Of a stretch of DNA of 64,000 nt, positions 1 to 12,000 are shown one piece after another. Position 1 is the first letter of the stretch. Every line of letters starts with the position of its first letter. The translations under genes and the position numbers were made by a program. The DNA is from Mucor racemosus (taxonomy: Eukaryota; Mucoromycota; Mucoromycetes; Mucorales; Mucoraceae): assembly GCA_027405735.1 (NCBI GenBank), contig JAPEHQ010000007.1, forward strand, positions 2,009,001 through 2,073,000, given 5' to 3'. Under the pieces are notes generated by a model. The model had not been told where the DNA came from. It made no database searches and saw only the letters and a program-made list of their open reading frames with translations.

Positions 1-1394
1 TTTTGACATTTTTTAAATTTTTTTTTCTGATTTTGCAAATCTAGCGTGAATTATACTACCCATTATAAAAATAAAAAATATCCACATATGCAAAATTTAG
101 CGCTCTATTTCTTCAATAAAAAATAACAAACATTTTTATTGCAAAATATTACATGAAAATCCTTTAATTAAAATTCTGTTTTTGGGACAAAAGTACAAAG
201 TTTCATTACTTAACATTTAATATTAAGCTTTTATAAAGTGTGTATTATCTATAGCTACAATTTTCTCTCACAATGTAGTATATTTAAACGTTTATTTTGG
301 TATCAAAATTTGATTTTTCTGTTTTTTGATGAAAATCATGAGTATTGGTAAGGATAAAACGAGTCCCGAAAATGTCCGCTACAAAAACTGAATTTTCAGA
401 CCGTACGTGGTTAACTATAAGAAAAGTTTTTAAAAAAACGCATTTTTATTTAAAGTTTAAATATATACCATAGTATAAGAGACTTAGCCGTTCGACCTTG
501 CTATGCTCAATTACGGCATTGCTCTACGGGCTCGCTTTTGCAATTTTTACTGCTGTATTGTTGGACGTGCTTCTTAATTACCAGATTAAATCGAAGGCAA
601 TGATATTTATATTTACTCAATGAAAAGCTAGAATTGGTTACAAACTCACGAAATGTTCCAGAAAAGTAATTAAAATTTCAGAGGATATAAAAACAAAAAG
701 AAGAAGAATCTAACGTCTTGCCTAATAATAACCATAGTTATGATCGTATCTGAGAGTTTATGGATACATACAATCTTATTTATAGAAAGAATAATAATAA
801 AGACTAGTAACATTTATCATGGAGAACGTAGGCTTTATTACTAGAAAACTAATGGTAAAAGAAAGAGCCAAGAGCTTCTAGGTCTTGGTTTAAAAGACTA
901 TTTATAAGAATTACATTTCAATATGAGTTAGAAATGGAATTGGCTTCAAAATTGGCTGTTTAATATCCTCGAAAACCGACATTCTGTATTGTTGGACGTA
1001 TTTCTTGATTACCAGACCAAATCGAAGGCAATAATATTTATATCTACTCAATAAAAAGCTAGAACTGACTACAAACCCATGAAATGGTTCAGAAAAGTGA
1101 TAAAATTTCAGATGATATAGAAACTGCAGTGGAATTACATACTAAAAACGCTTGTTGATGAAAATAAAACAACCTAAACTCCAAGTGTCGCTCATAAAAT
1201 ATGATGCCACTTGAAATGTGAACAACGATAATAAACAAACGCTTCAATTGAACACAATAACAAACGCATGCTAAAAATATGAAATACCCTTTTTGAACCA
1301 TACATATCGTGTAGATGATAGCACCCTTGATCACGGCGCAATCAATTACACAAATGACATATATATCAAAACAGGATTCTATCCAAATCAATAA

Positions 1395-1625
1395 TGATAA
1401 TAAACAAAGATATCAATTTAGTCAACTACTCATCTATATCGAAGTTGCACTATCAATATAAATAAGATTCAAGCATATAAAAACTATCCCTTAAAAATCA
1501 AGGTTACATAAAATAGATATAACAGAAATAAACAAAACAACCATTTCCCAAAAGGTCGATATTGCCACACTTGACATACAATCCCTTATGGTCAATGCTC
1601 TACACAATTTGCCCCTTAAAATATC
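1395..1625. mobile_element. 231-bp insertion with perfect 10-bp target duplication
   Basis: The 10-mer AAATCAATAA occurs at 1385-1394 and again at 1626-1635, bracketing 231 bp. The related element copy near 61375-61385 has the same flanks with one 10-mer and no insert, so it serves as the empty site. The insert begins TGATAATAAACAAAG and ends CCCTTAAAATATC. I see no clear inverted ends, so its class is unknown. Confidence 0.6.
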
Positions 1626-1984
1626 AAATCAATAACAATGTACTCAAAACTGGAAGATTACTAAATATACATCCATTCAAGTCTGATGGTATCCAAGTTC
1701 TCCAAATCACTATAAATACCCTCATACTTTTCAATTATTTTAACTCTTCAGAAATCTTTTGTAATAAAAACTTTAGCTGATTATAATTGTATTTCAATTG
1801 CATTTATTTTTATATTTTTTTTATTTTAGTAAATAACATCGTCATTTACTGCAGAAACAAAAAAAAAAGAATAATCTAATGTCGTCCTGCCTAATAACCA
1901 TAGTTTTGATCGTAGCTTGTGTATGCTGCAAAACAAATCCTTTTACAGCTGACAACACTACAGACGACCTGTGTTGCATAGGAT

Positions 1985-2330
1985 AATTTCGTTGTGCCAG
2001 GTGGGCGGCGCACTATAGCTTGAAATATTATGTCCACTGAATATGATGGTTAAAAAGATAACAATAATATGCACATGGGCGCAACAAAAGAAACTGCACA
2101 CGTGCACAATATTAAGCCTGTATGTGCAGGGTTATAGATTCTGTCCGTGTAGATGACATTATAATCCCGTGTGTGCATAATAGTAGAATTACCCATCATA
2201 AGCAGCATATAATTATCCCTATTTGTGCATAACAATATAATCTTATCAGGGGCTAATGACCTGATTGTATGAGCACAAATTGGTTTGTACATAAGCATCA
2301 TCGTGCCATTCTCAAAATTATATTGCATTT
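1985..2330. repeat. Degenerate TGCACA/TGTGCA motif array (copy 1)
   Basis: Short motifs of the type TGCACATGGG or its complement recur about every 20-35 bp through this block. The same array appears at ~48640-48850 in the same orientation and at ~60720-61065 in inverted orientation. All copies lie inside pieces of the long-TIR element. It could be an array of transposase or host-factor binding sites, or a decayed minisatellite; the function is inference. Confidence 0.5.
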
Positions 2331-3655
2331 TTTACTGGAATAATGGGGTTTTAAATTACATTTGCTTTTATTAATATAGATTATAGACAATAATAAAATT
2401 CAATACGTTGTTGATGTAGTGCAATACATGCAAGGGCCAATAATATATTTACGAATATTATCATTTGTAGATATGTTTATAGTTATAATGTTTACACAAC
2501 AGTGGTTTTTTCTCGAGCATAAACTTAAACCATATTTACCGCTTGAATTTATATAGAAGCCAAGTTTAAGGTTGTAGATGTTACTTTATCGCACATAAAA
2601 TTTAAACAAATTAATCTTTGAACTTATTATTTTGGTTTACGATTGTCAGCTGTAAAAAAATTTGTTTTCAAGTATAGATACGTTATTAACTATAGTTATT
2701 AGGCAAGGCATTAGATTATTCTTTTTTTTTTTGTTTCTATATCCTCTGAAATTTTAATTACTTTTCTGGAACATTTCGTGAGTTTGTAACCAATTCTAGC
2801 TTTTCATTGAGTAAATATAAATATCATTGCCTTCGATTTAATCTGGTAATTAAGAAGCACGTCCAACAATACAGCAGTAAAAATTGCAAAAGCGAGCCCG
2901 TAGAGCAATGCCGTAATTGAGCATAGCAAGGTCGAACGGCTAAGTCTCTTATACTATGGTATATATTTAAACTTTAAATAAAAATGCGTTTTTTTAAAAA
3001 CTTTTCTTATAGTTAACCACGTACGGTCTGAAAATTCAGTTTTTGTAGCGGACATTTTCGGGACTCGTTTTATCCTTACCAATACTCATGATTTTCATCA
3101 AAAAACAGAAAAATCAAATTTTGATACCAAAATAAACGTTTAAATATACTACATTGTGAGAGAAAATTGTAGCTATAGATAATACACACTTTATAAAAGC
3201 TTAATATTAAATGTTAAGTAATGAAACTTTGTACTTTTGTCCCAAAAACAGAATTTTAATTAAAGGATTTTCATGTAATATTTTGCAATAAAAATGTTTG
3301 TTATTTTTTATTGAAGAAATAGAGCGCTAAATTTTGCATATGTGGATATTTTTTATTTTTATAATGGGTAGTATAATTCACGCTAGATTTGCAAAATCAG
3401 AAAAAAAAATTTAAAAAATGTCAAAATCGATGATCTGGACAAGAATAATTTTTGAAATTAATATTCCGCTTATAAGCTTTGCAAGTCTTAAAAATAAGAA
3501 AATTTATAATACTTGTGAACTTTTTCAAGAATCTACGATGTTGTAACCACTTGATTCAAGCTTATTACAGTATAATCCACAATTAATAAAGAGAGTCAGA
3601 TAGATTTAACTTTTTTAATTACTTTATAAGAATTAGTAGTACTAAATATCTTACT

Positions 3656-5898
3656 ATGAATTCAGGATACACTGAATCACCAAATTATATCTCTTCTTAT
3701 AGTTCTTACATTTCATCAAATCAATGTTATTTTTACCTGCCATTACTGAAACAATTTGTAGAAACTATAAAAGACATGTCTGAAGAGGATCTGAGAACAT
3801 TCCTAATATGTGCCGAATACCGTTATTTCAAGTTTTCTTATTTTAATATTACTTCGAGGTACACCCTCCCATCAACTGGTACGTGAAATAAAAACCAAAT
3901 TATATACTACATTCTTATTGTTTTTAATGAGTGCTTTATGAACGTAAAACTAACGTTTGTAAAAAAAGATGTTGCATTCTTTAGACAAGTTCATATGTTA
4001 CATCATGAACAATACATACGTAATAAGCGTTATAAATTTCCGGTAGAATTAGATCTAGAACATATTGTAGTGGTTAAGCAATAAAATGCAATATTTAATG
4101 CTCTAACATTATTAATATGTAGCACTTCGAAGCAAGAAAATACAACCCCCCTAACAATTTTTGGGTCCAGGATATGGTAAAAAATACTATTGCCGAAGTA
4201 CGAGACGCCGGTTTTACAGAGATTACTTGTATTGTTTGCTTTGCAGGCATAAATGTTAAATGGTATGTATATCTTCAAGATTAATTAAGTCGAGAGGCAC
4301 AATACACAATGACTATTAATAGATATATAGGAAAGACTTTACTGACTGGAGACTTGATCACACTGTGGCTTTACAATGCCATTGTTGTGATACAGTGTTC
4401 ACGAGACACCATGTAGGAAAAGCTAATTTGATTACTGATTTATCAAAAGATCATTCCATTGCGTAAGATATTCACATCATCATAAAATCAAATTTAATTT
4501 TATTTGCATGAATTATATAGAATTGCAGAAAAGTATCCAGAAATAGTCGAATTACTGTCAAATGATAATGCTATTCAAAAGTTGCATTTCAATTCAGGGC
4601 TTCTAGGGATCAAGGACTATTTGATGAAAAACTTGAAAAAATCAGAGAACCAAGACAAGAATGCCTCTATAAACGGTTGGTATCTACGTGTTAGCTCTAC
4701 AATATTATGATGAAGCTAATTTATTATGATAGAATTTATCAAAGAAATCGAAGAAACTTTTTTCTACAGCCCATATATTGGAATTTCTGTCGATCTAATT
4801 CAAGCAGTTGCAGAAGAGTACGCTTTTTCTTACAAAGTGACTCAAACAACAGGATGGAAGTCTCCCAATGATCATATAAAAAGTGTTGTTCAATACGATA
4901 GGTTCATTGAATTAATCTTAAACACAGAAACCCCATCAGTGGCCCCAGTTCCGAATATAAGAATAGGTTTGTACAATTGAGTTTACATAAATTCCATAAT
5001 ATTCAACAGCAATTCAGATCTTGCAAGGCATTTGCATAAATTGGATGTTTTAGGTTATTCAAGAACCAAATTTTTTTGTAGTGTTCCTGACATTCCCAAA
5101 GAGAAAGCAAAGCAGCATGCCGAAATTACCAAATGTGAATGGAATCTTTATAGTGCAAAACGCAAGCAAAATTCTGCCGTAAAATTACCAAATGAAGGCT
5201 TTTCTTTATTCAAATGGAAAAACAAAATGAGATTGACAGACGGATTGTTTTCTGTAATATTTCAGCCAGGTATACACAACTATTTACACATGATTGAAAA
5301 TCTTATGTTATATTTTTACAAGGCAACTGTTTTGATAATTACGAAGTGGAAGAGGCAAGTGTTTATGACAAAGGTGTGAAGCCAAATTTACATAAAGTTT
5401 GATACAATATTTTAAACAATCCAAAACATTTTCTTTAGATGCTTATAAACAATTTGATAATTTCAACAAGGTCATGTCAGACATGTTGGAAAAAAGATCT
5501 GTCAATCATATTACAAATGATGCAGTGTATTCCAAAGGTATATACATGCACAAGACAGGATAATTTTATTTATACAAAGAGCTAATTTGCAACTAAAAGT
5601 ATATCAATCAGATGAAGTTTTAGGCTCTAATAAAAAACAGAATATAACGAAAGAATCTGATTTTGACTGGCTTGCACACAATCCTGCATGGACTGATACA
5701 TTGAAACAGTATAGGGAATACAACGCAGATAGAACCCGCATATATCATAATATTGGGATTATTGGCTCACTTTTTGCTAAAGATAATATGCCCAAGGATG
5801 CTGTAAAAAAGCTCCATTATCATCATCCTTACCATCATCCACCAATGGTATTTCGCGAATATTGTTCTGATTCAGAAGGTGGAGGTGGTGGGGCATGA
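3656..5898 (+). CDS. Uncharacterised ten-exon protein (~555 aa)
   Basis: I do not recognise this protein. Ten exons join with consistent phase and no stop: 3656-3858, 3985-4072 (or 4066), 4123-4262, 4331-4462, 4521-4675, 4733-4966, 5018-5269, 5323-5373, 5439-5537 and 5582-5898. All junctions are GT-AG and the introns are ~45-125 nt. The N-terminus is Ser/Tyr-rich. The exon at 4331 contains a CHCCDT cluster followed by RHH, which could bind a metal. The C-terminus is His-rich (HYHHPYHHPP) and ends in a Gly run. No signal peptide or membrane segment is obvious. The start codon lies only ~80 bp after the end of the long-TIR transposon. The gene converges on the TAF2-like gene, with 157 bp between the two stops. 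An unbroken frame across nine junctions argues that it is a real, maintained gene. Confidence 0.75.
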
Positions 5899-6055
5899 TA
5901 ACTGAATACAATACACAGCGTTATTTCTCTTTATGCAATCTACAGTAAAAACTATGATATTTGCACAAATAAACTTTATTTAATATGTGATTTATATTTC
6001 AGAATTATAATAATTAAAGCGCTTTCATTGTACTCGATAGTAATTTTTATATAGT

Positions 6056-9000
6056 TTACATGATATTAGGTATTTCTGGTTTGGCTTCTGCAGCCTCCTT
6101 TGCTGTGTCATCTACATTGATTGTACGAAGTCCTCTTGCTTTACTCAATCTGTTGAATTCTGTTTGAAGATCACGACCCATTTGCGTAACAACATCATCA
6201 GGTAAATTGAACAAATAACAATTATAGAATACCAACTTGACATCTCGTAAAATTTGATTAGGATTATCATAACCTCCCTTATTATAACGTTCACGAATAG
6301 TACCGAAATCCATTGGTCGTCTAATGATTTCATGATATGTAGGAATTTGGAGTAATTCGGCATTTACAGGAGCACCAAAAGCAAAATACGATGGATGTGT
6401 TTGGAGTTTATCAAATACAGATGCATATTTACGAAGTTCAGCTTCAGTAGGCGATACACTTCTAGGTACTGCTGATGTAGAAGAGGAAGCTTTACTACTA
6501 TTACCATGGCCATGCGTATGATGTGAAGGTGAGGCGGATGTTGCACTAGATCTCAATTGCTCTTCTTTACGTCGCAAAATTGGACCTTCCTTGTTAAGAA
6601 TGTGTTCAAGAGTTTTGGCATTTTGTGATAAGATATGATCAAATCCATTGAATGTATAGCAATTCGTGAAAATAAGGCGCATGTCACTTTCATATTCTTT
6701 AACAGTTTTGTATTGGCCTTCTTTGAGTTTCTTCAACATGGTACTAAAGTCCATTGGTTGTTTGATGATCATAGGGTAATGAGGAATATTCAATTCAACA
6801 GGATCAACCTAATTTTGAAATATATTAATACTTTTCTTTCTAGAAACAAATCGTATTATTAACTTACAGGAGTATGGAAACCAAAAGATTCTTTACGGTT
6901 CATTAATTTATGTACAAGGGATTCCATTTTAGCTTGTAAGGATGGATGTAATTTTACAGGTGTATCACTTGCAGGCGATCTAGCAATTGAAGGTGTAGAA
7001 CCAGATAAAGCATGTGATGATGATTTTGAAACGGACGAAGATTTGGGAATAGGTGAAGATTTTGCAGCAGAAGGCGATCGCACAACAGAAGGCGATTTTA
7101 CAACAGAAGGCGATTTTACAACAGAAGGCGATTTCACAACAGAAGGCGATTTCACAACAGAAGATGATTTCACAACAGAAGGTGATTTCGTAATTACAGG
7201 TGATTTGGCCATAGCTGGTGATTGAAGTACTACAGGGTCAACATCCATAGGCTCTGGTTTAGAAGAAGAAGGAGGCATACTATCAGTTGTAGGTTTAGTA
7301 TGCACAACTTTCACTTTTTTAGGAGCTGGTACTTCTTCAGTGGCTGTCGAGGTAGAGCCAGCTAACTTGGCAGGAGCGGGTGAAGAAGAATGAGGACGTT
7401 TGAGGGATGCATTAGCAGTTGCACCACTACTAGTAGCAGCAATACGATTTCTCATTTCTTTGCTAATATTATGATAATACTTTTCCAACTTTTTACCAGC
7501 ATCACTACCAAATGTACCTGGAGCATTATAAGCGAAACAGTTTTTGAAAACCAAGCGAACATCTTGATCTACGGCCTTGAGGCTGGTATATTTTCCACTT
7601 TCTAACTTCTCCCAAATAGTACGAAGATCCATAGGATGTTTCACCACAGCACCATAATCAGGTAATGATTCAAGATCAACAGGCTCGTTGAACAAAGCTG
7701 CTTGATCATGTAATGTTAATTTATCAACAACCTTTTTAGCTAACTTTTTGTCTTCTCCCTTGAGCGCATTTGGAAGTGCAAATTCAGCAGACCAAATTTG
7801 ATTGAAGAATACTTCCAAAGCAGAGCATTGTTTAGCAACCCATGATTCATGATCGTTGAATGCATTACAATTCCAGAAAATTTGTCGAACATCTGTTTCA
7901 AATTCCCAAATGGTTTGATATTTGCCTTCATCTAACTTTTTGCGGATAACAGACATATCCATTGGACGTTTAATCACTTCATAGTATTGTGGGATATTAA
8001 GAGCAACTGCATCAACAGGTTCATAGAATGGTTGAGATGCTTGATGAGAATAGAGTTTCTTGAAAATACGCTCACAACGTTTATGATTACTTTCTGTCAT
8101 TTCAGGATTGATAGTTACAGGCTTAGGTTTCGAAGTTTTTTCGCTAACAGGATGAGTACTAATAGAAGGTGATGCTGGTAATTTGTTATTTCCAAAATGA
8201 TCATTAAATGATTCTTTGGGTGCACTAGGCGAAGGAGAAACATCATCTAAAGCTACAGGATGAGCCTTGGGTGGTTTTGGTGCTTTGGGACGTTTAGATG
8301 GCGATGAGGAACTGGATTTAACCTTATCCTGAGGTGCTTTTATCTTGATTGTTGTGGGCATATTGGTAGTATTCGATACAGCAGCAATTGGGGAAGATGT
8401 TGGTGGAGTAGCATGCTTTTCTTTGGGCTTCTTATCTGTAGATCCACGACGAATAGAACCAAAATAAGCCTTCCACGCTTTATTGTAATCTTCTTCCAAT
8501 TGTTTTGATTTGTTATATACATAAGTATCGGGAGGATTAAAAGTGTAGCAGTTTCTAAACATTAATCGCATATCATTGTCCATTGCTTGAGCATTTGTAT
8601 ATTGATTGTTGACAAGTCGAGATTTTATAGTGCCAAGGTCCATAGGTGTCTTGATAATCTTTATATATTGAGGAATACCTTGCTTGATAGGATCAACAGG
8701 TCGTAAAAACTCGTAAGCATGATCACTACCCATAGTCTTATTGAGAACGGCAGACATTTTTTCTTTTTCAGTCATGCGGTTTAGTGGATCGTAATTAGCA
8801 TTTGGCTCTACAGAAGCTGTCTTTGATTTGGGACTTGAACTATACACATCTACTGGTGTCATTGATTTCTTTCTTTCAATAGGAGATTTCGTAACTCCTG
8901 AGGATGAAGCAGAAGGAGATACAGAGAAAGTATCTGGATGAGATGAATGGGCTGTTGAGGATACGACAGTACTAAATGATTTAGTTTTAGCAGGCTTGGG

Positions 9001-12000
9001 AGGTTTAATGACAACAGAGGTGGGAACAGCTGCAATAGATGATGTAGTAGCAGATGTTGACAAGGAAGAAGAAGGAAGCGTAGCATGAACTGTACGAGGA
9101 GTTGTAGCAGGACTTTCAACAATAGTCATATTTTGTGTCTCTTCATCTGTTTTTCCACGCAAATTTGCTAATTCCTTTTCAAAAGCGGCCTCAAATTCCA
9201 TACCTTCATTATAAACAAATGTTCCAGGGCCATTATATTTGAAACAATTACTCAACATCAAACGGATATCATCCTCGAATTGACTGAATAATTTGTATTC
9301 CTTATTTTCCACTTTACGCTTGATTTGACCTAAATCCATGGGTTTTCTATATGAAAATATTGATTAATAAACTGATGTATGGCATGATTAGTCAAATAGA
9401 TATATACGTTATCATCTTGTAATAACCAGGAGCGCCATCTAAAACCTCATCAACAGGTTCAGTGAAAGGCAAAGCAGCACGAGACTTGTTAAGCTTATTA
9501 ATAACTCTTCTGCATTTCTTGAGTTCTTCAGCTGTTGCACTATCAACCTTTTTATGCTTGGGTTTAGGTGGAGGTGGAGGTGGAGGAGATGGAGAGCGTT
9601 CAATTGGTTCAAAGGGAACATCTACTATAGGCTCAACATGCTCAATGTCCATATGTTCATTTGAATCAATCGCGACAGGTGATGAGACAGTTTCTGGTGC
9701 AGAAGCTGGTGTTGTTGTTTCTGGCACATCTTGAGAAAGAGATTCTGTTCTGATATGGATACTGTTGGTCTTTTTATGTGATTTGGATGGTTCTAAATTA
9801 AAATAATACGGTAAGGATAAATTCCTGCATCTGTCAATATTGAACTTACTGTCTTCAGATTTTTGCTTAGGCTTATTAAAACGAATAATAGGATTTGAAA
9901 CAGGTGTAGGTGGCTCTGATATATCTTCTCCCATTTCGTGAGTCTAATAATACATTAATTTTTGGGTACAATGATGAAAACTATTGTAAAACTTACTGGT
10001 GGTAAGGTTGGGACACGAATAGTAACTTTAAGTCCAACATCTATAGGTTTAAACATGTACTCGCAGAATTGAAGCAAATATTTTCTAATACAATGATCCA
10101 ATTTGGTATTTTCTGGAGAACTATAGATTGGGTTTAATATCAATCTTGACGGCATACAGCCATTTTAATCACTTACTTTAAAAGATTCCATAGGCTTTGT
10201 TGAAGAACTAAATCTTTTTCAAATCTTTTTCTCAAACTTTCAATGGATGCTTGAAATTGCTGTTGTGGTGTTTTCTCAATTGGTCCACGATCGTCATCGA
10301 TAACCACTCTTCCTTCTTCCTCAGCAAATTCTTCAACAAAACGATTGGTAGTTGCAGGAGTATCAGAACTTTCCCTCATGGCAAGACCTAACCATGCTAA
10401 CATGGCACGTGCTACGTAGTGAGAGACATAGACACAGGGATCTTCCTTGACAACATCAAGTAAATATTGATTCAATGTATGATCAGAGAGACCGCAGAGA
10501 ATGAAAAGACTATCAATTGCAGCCAAACGAACCTCTAAATAGTTACCATATCTTGTATATTGCATAAACATTGGAATATTCACAGGCAATAAGTTTTTAA
10601 GCATCAATTTTGTCATTGTTCGCAAACATGTAACAGTAATGATATTATGGTATGTAGGAATCACATAATCCAATGTTCGGAAACGCTCTATTTCGGCTTT
10701 TGCAGCAGCAGTAACTTGTTCTCCTTCCAAATCATCCATCTCGATTGCGTTAGGTTTATCTGATGCGGGTATCAAAGAATCTCCCAAAGAAGATACCAAT
10801 GTAGCTACATAGTAACAATCAGAGAATTCGTTTCCAATATTATCGTTATACTTTAAAAGATCCAACAGGAATTGACGGATCCGTACAGGCGTCAATCCAC
10901 GATAATCACGAATTTGTGAAAATGCCACAACAGAAGCTTTTTGAATAAAGTAATCAGGAAGATTAGAAAAATTGTTTGGCTTTGGAATGGAATTGGTGAT
11001 GGGCAATTCATCTTGATCCATCTGTTGTTGAGCAAAGCTACTGACAGGGAAACAATATCTTTTATGGAACATTTTGTTGAGCTGATGTAAACCAACCCAA
11101 TTGAGATTAGCTTTAGCACAAGAGGCCAAGCCATAAGCAGCTTCCATACGGATCTTGTAAAAACATTTTGGATCTAATACAGCACGCAACAAACTGGTAG
11201 AAGTTGGCAAGGAAGGCATATGTTTCAGAGCATCAATAGCCTCATGTTGAGCTACAACATCGCGATCTTTTGTAAGCTGAGCTGCCCACATATAATCAGG
11301 TTGTTTGAAATCACAAATACATAACCACTCAAATTCAGCATCTAAACGAATCCAATCAAACATTGCACTAGCAGCACCGCTTGTATCTTCTTCATCTTGA
11401 CCCCATTCAACAATTTTCCATTCTTTTTTTTGTGTAGCATCTTCAAATATTGGCATACCAAGACCTAAACTAGGAATAATACCTAAAACTGTGGTTCCAT
11501 CTCCACCCTCTTCATTCTCTTGTTCTTCCTCAGCTACAGCAGCAGCCGCAGCAGCTTGTTTAGCCAAGAAACGTTTGGTATTTCTACGAATACGTTTATA
11601 TTTGGTATTGAATTGTACTTCAAATTTATGTTCTGTGGATTGAATATCAAGAATATGTTCGTAGGGTGTACCATCAGCTTCATGAATACGGACAGTCAAA
11701 TTACCAGTAAAAAGAGGGGCCATTAACTCTTGATAATTAGCTGTGCTGCCATCAGTGCTACTTCCTAATTGCTCTTGACCTATAGCCAAAGGGGTATTTG
11801 TGTTCTCTTGTCGCATAAAAATTTCTACCACCATTTTTTTACGGTTGAATAAGAAGGAGAAGGAAAATTTAGGACATCCACTGCGATAAATCCATTGCTC
11901 TGCAAATACTTTGGTGTCGAAACCACTAACTTTTCGACATAATCTGAGGAAATAATGAGTACTAATAGCATTTTGAGCCAATTCACCACTCATGGCTGAT

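Larger units (their letters stand above)
1..3575. mobile_element. Long-TIR DNA transposon, non-autonomous, left end cut by window
   Basis: Positions 1-~755 are repeated in inverted orientation at ~2665-3426. The right copy runs on to ~3575, so the matching outer ~150 bp of the left end lies before the window. The terminal inverted repeats are therefore roughly 0.75-0.9 kb. The interior (~975-2645) has no long open frame and no transposase motif that I can see. It holds a block of TGCACA-type motifs (1985-2330), a 231-bp insertion (1395-1625) and a fragment of another dispersed repeat (~768-975). Related ends recur at 48853-49470 (right-end orientation) and 59041-59725 (left-end orientation), and interior pieces recur at 48.6 and 60.1-61.6 kb. 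Long TIRs without coding capacity fit a Mutator-like or similar DNA element, but the superfamily is inference. Confidence 0.75.

Noticed and set aside
1089..1391. Open frame whose peptide recurs at 61124-61327 (shared run CVCYCVQLKRLFIIVV)
   Set aside because: The two lie in duplicated transposon DNA; similarity follows from DNA identity, the frame is short, and it is absent outside the repeat.
7043..7225. Regular repeats that could suggest a CRISPR array
   Set aside because: An 18-bp coding minisatellite with no unique spacers, in a fungal gene.
10145..10176. 32-nt micro-intron in the TAF2-like gene
   Set aside because: Using the next acceptor (CTATAG at ~10121) gives a normal 56-nt intron with the same frame.
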